The notes under the pieces are model-generated. The model made no database searches. It was not told where the DNA came from and saw only the letters and a list, made by a program, of their open reading frames with translations. A stretch of 13,113 bases of DNA from JAIEPT01 sp038217425 (GTDB lineage: Bacteria; Planctomycetota; Planctomycetia; Gemmatales; Gemmataceae): NCBI GenBank assembly GCA_038217425.1, contig JBBQPM010000194.1:1-13113 (forward strand), in the 5' to 3' direction. Shown here one piece after another: positions 1 through 6,750 of this stretch (the first letter of the stretch is position 1; each line of letters begins with the position of its first letter). The position numbers were made by a program, and so were the translations under genes.

Positions 1-1161
1 GGCGTGCTCGGCGCCGGTATCATGGGCGCGGGCATCGCCGGAGCGCTCGTGCGCAAAGACGTGCCGACGATGATGCTCGACGTCTCGCAGGCAGCGCTTG
101 ACAAGGGCATCGCCGCCAACGTCGCGATTCTCCAAGCCCGGCTCGACGCGGGACGGACGACCGTCGCCGAACTGGCATCGGCCCTGGGCAAACTGAGTAC
201 CTCCACGCTCCACGCGGCGATCGGCGATTGCGACGTCGTCATCGAGGCAGTCGTCGAGAAGGAAGTCGCGAAAACCTCGCTGTTTCGCGAGCTGAGCAAG
301 GTGCTGAAGCCGGGCGCCATCCTGGCCTCGAACACCTCGACGATCTCGATCACGCGCATGGCGGACTCGGCGCCCGATCCGGAGAAGTTCGCCGGGCTGC
401 ACTTCTTCAATCCCGTCGACCGCATGCAACTCGTCGAAGTTATCCGCGGCCAAAAAACGAGCGATCATACCGTGGCCACGCTGGTCGCGCTCGCCAAGCG
501 TCTCGGCAAGAGCCCGATCGTGGTGCGCGACGGCCCGGGATTTCTCGTGAACCGGATTCTGTTCCCGTACATCAACGAGGCGCTGGCGATGCTCGAGGAG
601 GGCGCGAGCCCGCGCGACGTCGACCAGGCGGCGCTGGACTTCGGCATGCCGATGGGGCCGATCACGCTCTCCGACGTCGTCGGGCTCGACACCGCGCTTT
701 TAGCCGGGGACGTCGTCAATCGGGCCTTCGCCGAACGTGCGAAAACGTCGCGGCTCCTGGTCGATCTGGTTCAAGCGGGCCGGCTCGGGCAGAAGTCGGG
801 CGGCGGGTTTTACAGCTACGCCAAAGGTCCTAAAGGCGTCGACGACCCGGCACTCGATAAAATCCTGGACGCGCATCGCTCCTCCACGCGGGAGTTCTCG
901 CGCGCGGAGATATCCGATCGGCTGTTTCTGCCGATGGTCGTGGAGGCGAGCCTGGTTCTAAGCGAAGAAATCGTGCGCGAGCCGAGCGACGTCGATATGG
1001 GCCTGATCCTGGGCCTGGGCTTCCCGACCTTTCGCGGCGGGCTCTTGCGCTGGGCCGACAGCATCGACGTCCTCAATCGGCTCAAAGTCTACGAGGCGCT
1101 GGGGCTGCGGTTCCAGCCGACGCCGGCGCTGCGTCAGGGGAAGCGTTTTTTCCTGTCATGA
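1..1161 (+). CDS. 3-hydroxyacyl-CoA dehydrogenase, C-terminal part of a FadB/FadJ-type multifunctional protein (5'-truncated)
   Basis: The reading frame is open from base 1, so the start lies upstream. The GTG at 4 is an internal valine in the NAD-binding loop. Domains in order: a Rossmann NAD-binding fold starting with GAGIMG at about residues 4-9; the HFFNPV catalytic region, with His about 134 and Glu about 146 (12 apart, as in the FadB His-Glu dyad); GPGFLVNR, which leads into the helical dehydrogenase C-domain; and a second C-domain copy (SRAEISDRLFLPMVVEA, then LGFPTFRGGLL) ending near residue 386. Two C-domain copies are typical of the multifunctional FadB/FadJ alpha subunit, whose enoyl-CoA hydratase half would lie upstream; that half is not seen here. 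The expected reaction is NAD+-dependent oxidation of (S)-3-hydroxyacyl-CoA in beta-oxidation. A thiolase partner is not in the window. I cannot separate FadB from FadJ, so no symbol is given. Confidence 0.9.
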   Translation, partial: GVLGAGIMGAGIAGALVRKDVPTMMLDVSQAALDKGIAANVAILQARLDAGRTTVAELASALGKLSTSTLHAAIGDCDVVIEAVVEKEVAKTSLFRELSKVLKPGAILASNTSTISITRMADSAPDPEKFAGLHFFNPVDRMQLVEVIRGQKTSDHTVATLVALAKRLGKSPIVVRDGPGFLVNRILFPYINEALAMLEEGASPRDVDQAALDFGMPMGPITLSDVVGLDTALLAGDVVNRAFAERAKTSRLLVDLVQAGRLGQKSGGGFYSYAKGPKGVDDPALDKILDAHRSSTREFSRAEISDRLFLPMVVEASLVLSEEIVREPSDVDMGLILGLGFPTFRGGLLRWADSIDVLNRLKVYEALGLRFQPTPALRQGKRFFLS

Positions 1162-1217
1162 CCGACGCGGTCGTTCGTCCTTATTGGCGGTGAAATCCTT
1201 CTTGCGGAGCTTCAGCC

Positions 1218-2771
1218 ATGCGGCGAATCCACCTCGGCATCGCGCTCGCGATCCTCGCGGCTACCGACCTCTCCGCTCAAACGCCCTCAAGCCTGGCGCT
1301 CAGTAAAAAGATCGACGAGTTGGTCTCGGCCCGAGCCCAACAGGACGGCATCCCGCTGGCGCCGCGCGCCGATTCGGCGGTGCTCTTTCGCCGGCTCCAT
1401 CTGGACCTCGCCGGGACTATCCCCGACCTCGTCGACGCCCGCGATTACATCGAGAATCAGGCCGCGGACAAACACGTCGAATGGGTCGATCGGCTGCTGG
1501 AGCACAAGAACTACCAGCGGCACTGGGCGGCAGTGTGGCGCAACATCCTGTTGCCGCGTACGACGAATCAGCAATTCTTCCAGAACAACGTCGGCTTCGA
1601 AACGTGGATGCGCGATCATTTGCAGCGGCAAACGCCCTACCACCAGATCGTCCGCGAAATTCTGACGCAGGCCGGCGGGGTCAATCGCTTCGGCCAGGCG
1701 AACGGCAGCCAGATCTTTTTTCAGAACAACGAAAACAAGGCGGAGAACCTGGCGGCGACCACGTCGCGCGTGTTCCTGGGAATCAAGCTCGATTGCGCCC
1801 AGTGCCATTCGCATCCGTTCGCTGCCTGGTCGCGCGACCAGTTTTGGGAATTCGCCGCATTCTTTAGCGGATCGACTCCTGGCATCGTGCGCCCATTTAT
1901 GCCGAACGCCGTGCCGGTGAAGGTGAAGGAGATCCAGATCCCCGGCACGCAGAAGATCGTGAAGGCGAAGTTTCTCACGGGCGACGTGCCGCCGGCCGAG
2001 GGGAACGCCCTCGAGCAGTTGGCGGACTGGGTCATCTCGCCGAAGAATCCGTACTTTGCCAAGGCGACCGTCGATCATCTTTGGATCTATTTTTTCGGCG
2101 TCAGCCTGATGGAGCCGGTGATGGAGGAGACGACGCTGGAACAGGTCGCGCATGCCGAGCTGCTGGAACTGCTCGCCAAGGAGTTCGTGGCCAGCAACTA
2201 CGACGTGAAGTTCCTGCTACGGGCGATCGTGCACAGCCAGACATATCAACGTGCCAGCGAAGGGGCGGGAAATCCAAAGGACAGTCTGTATTTTACGCGA
2301 ATGCCGCTACGCGGGATGACGGCGGAGCAATTCTTCGACAGCTTCGCGGAAGCGACGACGTACAAGGACGACGGCGCCGCCGTACTCGCGATGAGGCCGA
2401 TGGGCTTCGGCATGCCGGCGACGACGCCACGCGGGGAGTTCTTGCAAAAATTTGCCAGCAGCCAGCGAGGCCACGAGACGCAGACGTCGATTCAGCAGGC
2501 GCTCTTCCTGATGAACGGCAAGTTCGTGCAGGAGCGGACCGACGTCTCGAAGAATCCGTCGCTGAAGATCATCGTGGAATCGAAAGTGCCGATCAAGCAG
2601 AAGCTGGAAACGCTGTACTTGCTGACGCTATCGCGCTTGCCCCGGCCCGAGGAACGGCAGCGTCTGGAGGCGCATTTGCAGGAGGGGATCGCGAAGGGCG
2701 AGACGTCGCGCGCGTGGTCGGACATTTTCTGGGCGCTCATCAACAGCGCGGAGTTTCGGCTGAATCACTAA
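1218..2771 (+). CDS. Secreted DUF1549/DUF1553 (PSCyt2-PSD1) domain protein
   Basis: 517 aa. Residues 1-20 form a signal peptide (charged MRRIH, hydrophobic core, probable cleavage after LSA before QT), so the protein is exported. DUF1549 spans about residues 28-225, with the typical FRRLHLDLAGTIP stretch. It includes one CAQCHSHPF motif (Cys193, Cys196, His197), which fits covalent heme c attachment, although heme binding has not been shown for most members. DUF1553 spans about 260-517 and ends in the family-typical FWALINSAEFRLNH. The family is strongly expanded in planctomycetes and its function is unknown; roles in complex-polysaccharide or sulfatase-linked metabolism are only proposed. 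A DUF1501 gene usually lies just downstream, but here the next gene is convergent. The ATG at 1218 is chosen because it starts the signal peptide; only a weak GGAG (1206-1209) precedes it. Very likely complete. Confidence 0.92.
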   Translation: MRRIHLGIALAILAATDLSAQTPSSLALSKKIDELVSARAQQDGIPLAPRADSAVLFRRLHLDLAGTIPDLVDARDYIENQAADKHVEWVDRLLEHKNYQRHWAAVWRNILLPRTTNQQFFQNNVGFETWMRDHLQRQTPYHQIVREILTQAGGVNRFGQANGSQIFFQNNENKAENLAATTSRVFLGIKLDCAQCHSHPFAAWSRDQFWEFAAFFSGSTPGIVRPFMPNAVPVKVKEIQIPGTQKIVKAKFLTGDVPPAEGNALEQLADWVISPKNPYFAKATVDHLWIYFFGVSLMEPVMEETTLEQVAHAELLELLAKEFVASNYDVKFLLRAIVHSQTYQRASEGAGNPKDSLYFTRMPLRGMTAEQFFDSFAEATTYKDDGAAVLAMRPMGFGMPATTPRGEFLQKFASSQRGHETQTSIQQALFLMNGKFVQERTDVSKNPSLKIIVESKVPIKQKLETLYLLTLSRLPRPEERQRLEAHLQEGIAKGETSRAWSDIFWALINSAEFRLNH

Positions 2772-2776
2772 TACTG

Positions 2777-2837
2777 CGAAAGCCCAGGGATGGCTATCCC
2801 TGGGCATGCCCCAGGGATAGCCATCCCTGGGCTTTCG
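2777..2837. repeat. Perfect 28-bp inverted repeat with nested palindromes, between convergent genes
   Basis: Bases 2777-2804 and 2810-2837 are exact reverse complements around the 5-nt loop CATGC. Each arm contains a smaller palindrome, CCCAGGGA and TCCCTGGG separated by 6 nt, so the DNA or RNA could fold as one long hairpin or as two side-by-side hairpins. It fills the gap between two converging genes, from 5 bp after the stop of the DUF1549/DUF1553 gene to 9 bp before the stop of the dipeptidase gene. A bidirectional terminator role is plausible, but only short T runs (TTT) follow each arm. A REP-like dispersed element is the alternative. Confidence 0.9.
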
Positions 2838-2846
2838 GCACTCCAC

Positions 2847-3923
2847 TCACTTCTTGGTCCACGCGTCCTTGAAGAATCGAATCCAGTTGGCGTGCATGAT
2901 GCCCTCGATGTCGGCCGCGCTGTAGCCGCGCTTGCTCAGGTAACCGGGGATGCGCTGCAGGTCGGCGATGGTGTCGAGGTCGCACGGCGACTGTTCCTTG
3001 CCGAAGCCGCCGTCGAGGTCGGTGCCGATCGCGGCATGCTTGGCGTTGCCGGCCATCTGGCAGACGCGGTCGATGTGGTCGCAAATCTTTTCCAGCGGGA
3101 TCTCGACCTTGGTGACGCCTCGAACGTAGTTGGGGTGCATCATCCAAATGTCCAGGGCATGACCGATGACGGCGCCGCGGCTGATGAGGATCTTGGTCTG
3201 CTCGTCGGTGAGCTGCCGTTGATTCGGGACCAGGGTACGGTTGTTGTGATGGCTGGCGAGCATGGGGCCGCCGAAGAGGTCCATGGCCTCGTCGAAACAT
3301 TGATCCGAGAGGTGGGTGACGTCGAGGATCATGCCGACGCGCTGCATCTCCTTGAGGAGCGCGGGGCCCTGCTCGAAGAAGCACCCTTCGGTCGAGGTGC
3401 CGTGGCCGTAAGGGCTGACGCCGTAATGCGTGGGGCCGATGATGCGCAGCCCCGCGTCCCACCATTCCTGGATCTGATCGGGCCGCAGCACGGGGTCGGC
3501 GCCTTCCATGCTGAGGATGAAGCCGAGCGGCAGCGTCTTGGAGTCTTCATCCGCTTTCCACGCGTTCAGATGCGCTTCGAGCGTGGGCCAATCCTTGATG
3601 AAGCGGAGATGGCCGGCTTGTTCCAGGCCGCGGTAGTAGTGAAGTTGACCCATGGCGGCGCCGAACGCGGCCTCCATGTGGGCGTAGCGCTGAATCGCCG
3701 GCATCGCACCGATCCGCAAGAGCCGCGCCAGCAGCGTGGCGATGAACGTCGTCACCTTGCCTCGACGCAGATCCGGGAACGACACCGTGTTGACGCATCG
3801 GCCCTTATCCGTGTAGCCCGCCTCCGTCTCCAGCGCGCGGATCTTTTCGCACGAGAGCCGAAGGTCGCGATTCCAATCGATGGCGTTCCAGGCGAGATCG
3901 AGGTGAGCGTCGAAAATGAGCAT
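2847..3923 (-). CDS. Membrane dipeptidase-family (peptidase M19) metallohydrolase
   Basis: 358 aa. The family, which includes renal dipeptidase, is a binuclear-zinc TIM barrel that hydrolyses dipeptides, including D-amino-acid dipeptides. Visible metal ligands are FDAHLD (His7, Asp9), the bridging glutamate in SMEGADP (Glu140), DVTHLSD (His204) and ASHHNN (His225). GTDLDGGFG (Asp302/304) supplies the conserved late aspartates, and IMHANWIRFF near the C-terminus matches the family's closing helix. No signal peptide is seen, so it is probably cytoplasmic despite the family name. The ATG at 3923 is chosen because HxD must lie at the extreme N-terminus and because GGAG lies 9 nt upstream (3933-3936 on the plus strand). 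The open frame continues upstream but is antisense to the next gene. Divergent from the Cys-rich exported protein; turnover of peptidoglycan-derived or dietary dipeptides is inferred only. Confidence 0.92.
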   Translation of the reverse strand: MLIFDAHLDLAWNAIDWNRDLRLSCEKIRALETEAGYTDKGRCVNTVSFPDLRRGKVTTFIATLLARLLRIGAMPAIQRYAHMEAAFGAAMGQLHYYRGLEQAGHLRFIKDWPTLEAHLNAWKADEDSKTLPLGFILSMEGADPVLRPDQIQEWWDAGLRIIGPTHYGVSPYGHGTSTEGCFFEQGPALLKEMQRVGMILDVTHLSDQCFDEAMDLFGGPMLASHHNNRTLVPNQRQLTDEQTKILISRGAVIGHALDIWMMHPNYVRGVTKVEIPLEKICDHIDRVCQMAGNAKHAAIGTDLDGGFGKEQSPCDLDTIADLQRIPGYLSKRGYSAADIEGIMHANWIRFFKDAWTKK

Positions 3924-3962
3924 GTGGGGAAACTCCAGGGTGTGGCGTACGGGGGTCGGGTC

Positions 3963-3970
3963 GTTATACT
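3963..3970. promoter_or_regulatory. Candidate overlapping divergent -10 elements
   Basis: The 66-bp gap between the divergent dipeptidase and Cys-rich protein genes contains GTTATACT. On the plus strand this reads TATACT (3965-3970), one mismatch from the sigma-70 -10 box. On the minus strand it reads TATAAC (3968-3963), also one mismatch. The two boxes share bases, so RNA polymerase could not occupy both at once. No convincing -35 box is seen on either strand. The plus-strand leader would be very short (about 13 nt), so the minus-strand assignment is the more plausible one. Confidence 0.3.
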
Positions 3971-3989
3971 GGAAGACGGAGGAATCGCC

Positions 3990-4457
3990 ATGAATCGCGT
4001 TCGTTTCGGCATCGTCTTCGCCCTTTTCCTGAGTTCGTCTCCGCTGCTGATCGGCTGGGCGCAGTCGGGGGCGCTCAAACTCGAGACCTTCGACGGAACC
4101 GTCGTGCCGCTCGCGGAACTTCTCGACAAGCAGGGCGTGAAACTTGACGCCGATGCCGCGCCGTACTGGGTCGCGCTGGTGAGCGATTCGGGCAAGGTTC
4201 ATCCGCTCGTCAAGGACGCCATGGGCCGAATGTACTTCACCGACAAGAAGCTGCTGCGCCGGCCGATGCGGATCATCGGGCGACTCGTGCCGGGGAGCGA
4301 TCTGCTGCAGGCGATCAACGTCCACAGCCTGAAGGACGGCAAGCTGCACGACATCTACTACTGGTGCGAAGTCTGCATCATCAAGGGCTACGAATCCGGA
4401 GCGTGCGCCTGCTGCGGGGCGCCGATGGAGTTCCGCGAGATCCCCGTCAAGAAGTAA
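3990..4457 (+). CDS. Small exported protein with a Cys-rich CxxC...CxCC tail, function unknown
   Basis: 155 aa. The ATG at 3990 follows a clear GGAGG (3978-3982) at 7-nt spacing. Residues 1-25 form a signal peptide (MNRVR, a hydrophobic stretch to about 22, probable cleavage near GWA/QS). The body begins LKLETFDGTVVPLAEL. The C-terminus carries Cys126-x2-Cys129, nine residues, then Cys139-Ala-Cys141-Cys142-Gly. That is two CxxC knuckles plus an extra Cys, as in a zinc ribbon, though an iron-sulfur or disulfide role is possible outside the cytoplasm. No CxxCH, so not a standard c-type heme site. I do not recognise a named family; similar short proteins occur in planctomycete genomes as hypothetical proteins (from memory). 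The stop overlaps the end of the convergent eboE-like gene by 11 bp. Confidence 0.85.
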   Translation: MNRVRFGIVFALFLSSSPLLIGWAQSGALKLETFDGTVVPLAELLDKQGVKLDADAAPYWVALVSDSGKVHPLVKDAMGRMYFTDKKLLRRPMRIIGRLVPGSDLLQAINVHSLKDGKLHDIYYWCEVCIIKGYESGACACCGAPMEFREIPVKK

Positions 4458-5592
4458 TCTGCTCCATCTCCTGCCAGAACCACGTCATCTCGCGCGCGAT
4501 TCCCGCGGCCAAGTCCGGCTCACGCAGAGTTTCGGGGAGCACGCCCCAGGCATAGGTCTCGACCTCGAAGTGCCGAACGTTGCGCGCGGCCCGCAGACAG
4601 GCGCGGATGTCGTCCTGCGTGCTCCGTAGGGAGCCGAACGCGCCCAGATAGATCGGCACGTGAAAGTGCGTCCGCCACTCGCCCGCCGGCGTCGTCGTCT
4701 GTTGCAGCAGATCCGGTAAATCTTCGTAGTAAATCGGCTCCTGCCCGGGCGCTTTCACGAGCGTCTGGTGCAGGTAACGCCGTTCGTCGAAGCGGCGCAG
4801 CTGCTCGAACGCTTCGAGCCGGCGTTCGGCCGACAGCGCATCGAAATCGACCCGAACCGCGGCCGAGACCTGAATTTTGCCGATGCGAATGCCCGCTTTC
4901 TCATAGGCGTCCAAGACCTCGGCTTGCCCTTCGAACATGACCGCGGAATGACAGACGTCATGGCACACGCGCAGGTAACGCCGAGCCCATTTCGGCACGT
5001 AGCGATCGAAGAATACGAGCACGTCGCCGGTTCGCTGCAGCACGCAGCCGGGCTCCGGTTCCAGGCACACGGAGATCAGTCGTCCGCGGTCCTCTTCGAG
5101 CCGACGCAGATGTTCCGCCAAGTGCAGCAAATTGTCCGCCGCGGCTTGCAAGAACGCGTCCGTCGGCGCCGGCGAACCCCAGCCGATTGGCAGCGTGGAG
5201 ATGCTTCCTTCCATGCCGACGGGCAGGAGCGCATCTTGAATCGTGACCAGGTCGAGCGTGTAATCGAGCCGGGCGCGTTCGGCCCAGGTCGGATGGTAAA
5301 CGCGATGCTTGACGACGTCTTGATGGAAGTCGCCGTGCGGAAAGCCGTTGAACGTAAACGGCACGAGCCCCGACTGGGCCAGCCAGTCGCGCAGCTCCTG
5401 AACCTGACCCTCCGCACGCAGCTTGCTCGCGGCTTGCGCGGAGAACCACAGGCCGATGCCCATCGCCTCGTTTGGCGAGGCCGAGCGTTTGACGGCGAGA
5501 GCGTAGCGCTCGAGGTTGGCGCGCATCCCGGCGAGATCGGGGCCCGCGTGGACGTTGGTGCAATAGCCGGTCTGGCAGCGTGGAATCTTCAT
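4447..5592 (-). CDS. eboE: EboE-family metabolite traffic protein (TIM-barrel, xylose-isomerase-like)
   Basis: 381 aa. The N-terminal YCTNVHAG motif (about residues 10-17), then FTFNGFPHGDFH (79-90) and the GMEGSISTLP stretch (126-135), match the EboE family. Probable metal-site residues of the barrel are visible: Glu178 in CLEPEPG, Asp212 and His215 in CHDVCHSA, His309 and His311 in THFHVP, and Glu344 in FEVETYAW. In cyanobacteria ebo genes help move a scytonemin precursor to the periplasm; in other bacteria the cluster is linked to uncharacterised secondary metabolites. No other ebo gene (eboA, B, C, D or F) is in the window, so this copy looks isolated. The start is set at ATG 5592 because it leaves the usual ~9 residues before YCTN. 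ATG 5601 and TTG 5613 are in frame, and none has a good Shine-Dalgarno. Convergent with the upstream Cys-rich protein gene, stops overlapping by 11 bp. Confidence 0.87.
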   Translation of the reverse strand: MKIPRCQTGYCTNVHAGPDLAGMRANLERYALAVKRSASPNEAMGIGLWFSAQAASKLRAEGQVQELRDWLAQSGLVPFTFNGFPHGDFHQDVVKHRVYHPTWAERARLDYTLDLVTIQDALLPVGMEGSISTLPIGWGSPAPTDAFLQAAADNLLHLAEHLRRLEEDRGRLISVCLEPEPGCVLQRTGDVLVFFDRYVPKWARRYLRVCHDVCHSAVMFEGQAEVLDAYEKAGIRIGKIQVSAAVRVDFDALSAERRLEAFEQLRRFDERRYLHQTLVKAPGQEPIYYEDLPDLLQQTTTPAGEWRTHFHVPIYLGAFGSLRSTQDDIRACLRAARNVRHFEVETYAWGVLPETLREPDLAAGIAREMTWFWQEMEQITS

Positions 5593-5667
5593 GTCATGCA
5601 TCGTAAGCGGCAAACCCGGGCGTGTCCACTCTCGCCAAACCGGGGGCCACGGGCTATCTCAATCAGC

Positions 5668-6750
5668 ATGGAACCGCAGCCCCTCCCCTTGATCGCCGAC
5701 CGCAAGCCCGGCTTGCTCGAAGTCCCCACGAGCAAACTCCGCGCCTGGCTCCTCGAGCGCGGCCAAAAACCCTGGCACACGCAAGGACTGCAGCGCTGGA
5801 TCCTCGCTCAGGGAGCCGAGTCGTTCCAGCAGATGACCGATCTTTCCAAGCAACTTCGCGCGGAACTCGAGGAGTCCTTCGCCCTCTTCGGCAGCAAGGT
5901 CGAGCGCCATCTCGAAGCCGACGACGGCACCCATAAGCTGCTTCTCAAACTTGCCGACGGGCATCTCATCGAATGCGTTCTGATCCAGGAAGACGATCGC
6001 CGAACCGCCTGCATCAGCACGCAGGTCGGCTGCGGCATGGGCTGCGTCTTCTGCGCCAGCGGCATTGGCGGCGTTGAACGCAACCTCACGGTCGCCGAGA
6101 TCCTCGAACAGCTCGTGCGCCTGCGCAACCTGCCGCCCCTCGTGCCGAGCGACGTGAAACCGGCCCGGCTCACGCACATCGTCGTCATGGGCATGGGCGA
6201 ACCGCTCGCCAATCTCGACGCCTTACTCGAAGCGCTCGAAGTCGCCGGGAGCCCGCTTGGCCTGGGCATCGGCGCCCGACACATCACCATCTCGACCGTC
6301 GGCCTCCCCGCGAAGATCCGCCGACTCGCCGATCTCGGCAAGCAGTATCATCTGGCAGTATCGCTGCATGCCCCGGACAATTCGCTCCGCACCAAGATCG
6401 TGCCGACGAATGAGCCTATCGGCCTGGAAAAAATCCTCGAAGCAGCCGACTATTTTTACCGAACGACAGGTCGGCAGGTGACGTTCGAGTACGTCCTCCT
6501 GGGCGGGCTCAACGATCACGTCGGCGAGGCCAAGGCGCTGGGACGATTGCTGAAGGGCCGAGGGGCGCACGTCAACCTGATACCGTTCAACGAAGTTGAG
6601 GGGCTGCCCTATCGTCGGCCGACGGCGGAGTCGCTGGACGCGTTCGTGGCGACGCTGAAGCATGGCGGCATCAGCGTGAAGGTGCGCAAGCGCAAGGGTT
6701 CGCAGATCGACGCCGCGTGCGGCCAACTGCGCCGGCGGGCGCTGACGTGA
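5668..6750 (+). CDS. rlmN: Dual-specificity RNA methyltransferase RlmN (radical SAM)
   Basis: 360 aa, close to the family's usual length. RlmN methylates C2 of A2503 in 23S rRNA and of A37 in some tRNAs, in the cytoplasm, using a radical-SAM cluster and a methyl-cysteine intermediate. The [4Fe-4S] motif CxxxCxxC is Cys122, Cys126 and Cys129 in GCGMGCVFC. GMGEP (about 175-179) is the SAM-binding motif, Glu102 in IECVL matches the family's conserved early glutamate, and Cys351 in DAACGQL is the expected methyl-carrying cysteine. The N-terminal helical domain (RAWLLERGQKPWHTQGLQRW) is present. Cfr is unlikely: nothing suggests a resistance context and the motif set is standard RlmN. The ATG at 5668 is the only sensible start; the frame is open far upstream but antisense to eboE. 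No strong Shine-Dalgarno. Overlaps the next gene by GTGA. Confidence 0.96.
   Translation: MEPQPLPLIADRKPGLLEVPTSKLRAWLLERGQKPWHTQGLQRWILAQGAESFQQMTDLSKQLRAELEESFALFGSKVERHLEADDGTHKLLLKLADGHLIECVLIQEDDRRTACISTQVGCGMGCVFCASGIGGVERNLTVAEILEQLVRLRNLPPLVPSDVKPARLTHIVVMGMGEPLANLDALLEALEVAGSPLGLGIGARHITISTVGLPAKIRRLADLGKQYHLAVSLHAPDNSLRTKIVPTNEPIGLEKILEAADYFYRTTGRQVTFEYVLLGGLNDHVGEAKALGRLLKGRGAHVNLIPFNEVEGLPYRRPTAESLDAFVATLKHGGISVKVRKRKGSQIDAACGQLRRRALT

Noticed and set aside
1160..1172. Hairpin GACCG-ACG-CGGTC at the end of the dehydrogenase gene
   Set aside because: The stem is only 5 bp, overlaps the stop codon and lacks a T run; expected by chance in GC-rich DNA.
1287..2153. 288-residue minus-strand open frame opposite the DUF1549/DUF1553 gene
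   Set aside because: The plus-strand gene is supported by a signal peptide and two domains; the minus-strand product shows only Arg/Leu-rich sequence without motifs.
2790..3989. Long open plus-strand frame continuing upstream of the Cys-rich protein gene, opposite the dipeptidase gene
   Set aside because: It is antisense to a clear M19 dipeptidase with all metal ligands. High GC content keeps the opposite frame open. A strong Shine-Dalgarno and signal peptide mark the real start at 3990.
3924..4349. In-frame extension of the dipeptidase to an upstream ATG
   Set aside because: The extension is antisense to the Cys-rich protein gene, and the HxD metal motif belongs at the N-terminus. GGAG marks the start at 3923.
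4768..5667. In-frame upstream extension of rlmN
   Set aside because: It is antisense to eboE. RlmN length and N-terminal domain fit a start at 5668.
6717..6746. GTG 6717 as start of the membrane-anchored protein
   Set aside because: It would give a 34-bp overlap with rlmN. The 4-bp GTGA overlap at 6747 is the usual coupled arrangement and keeps the membrane segment near the N-terminus.
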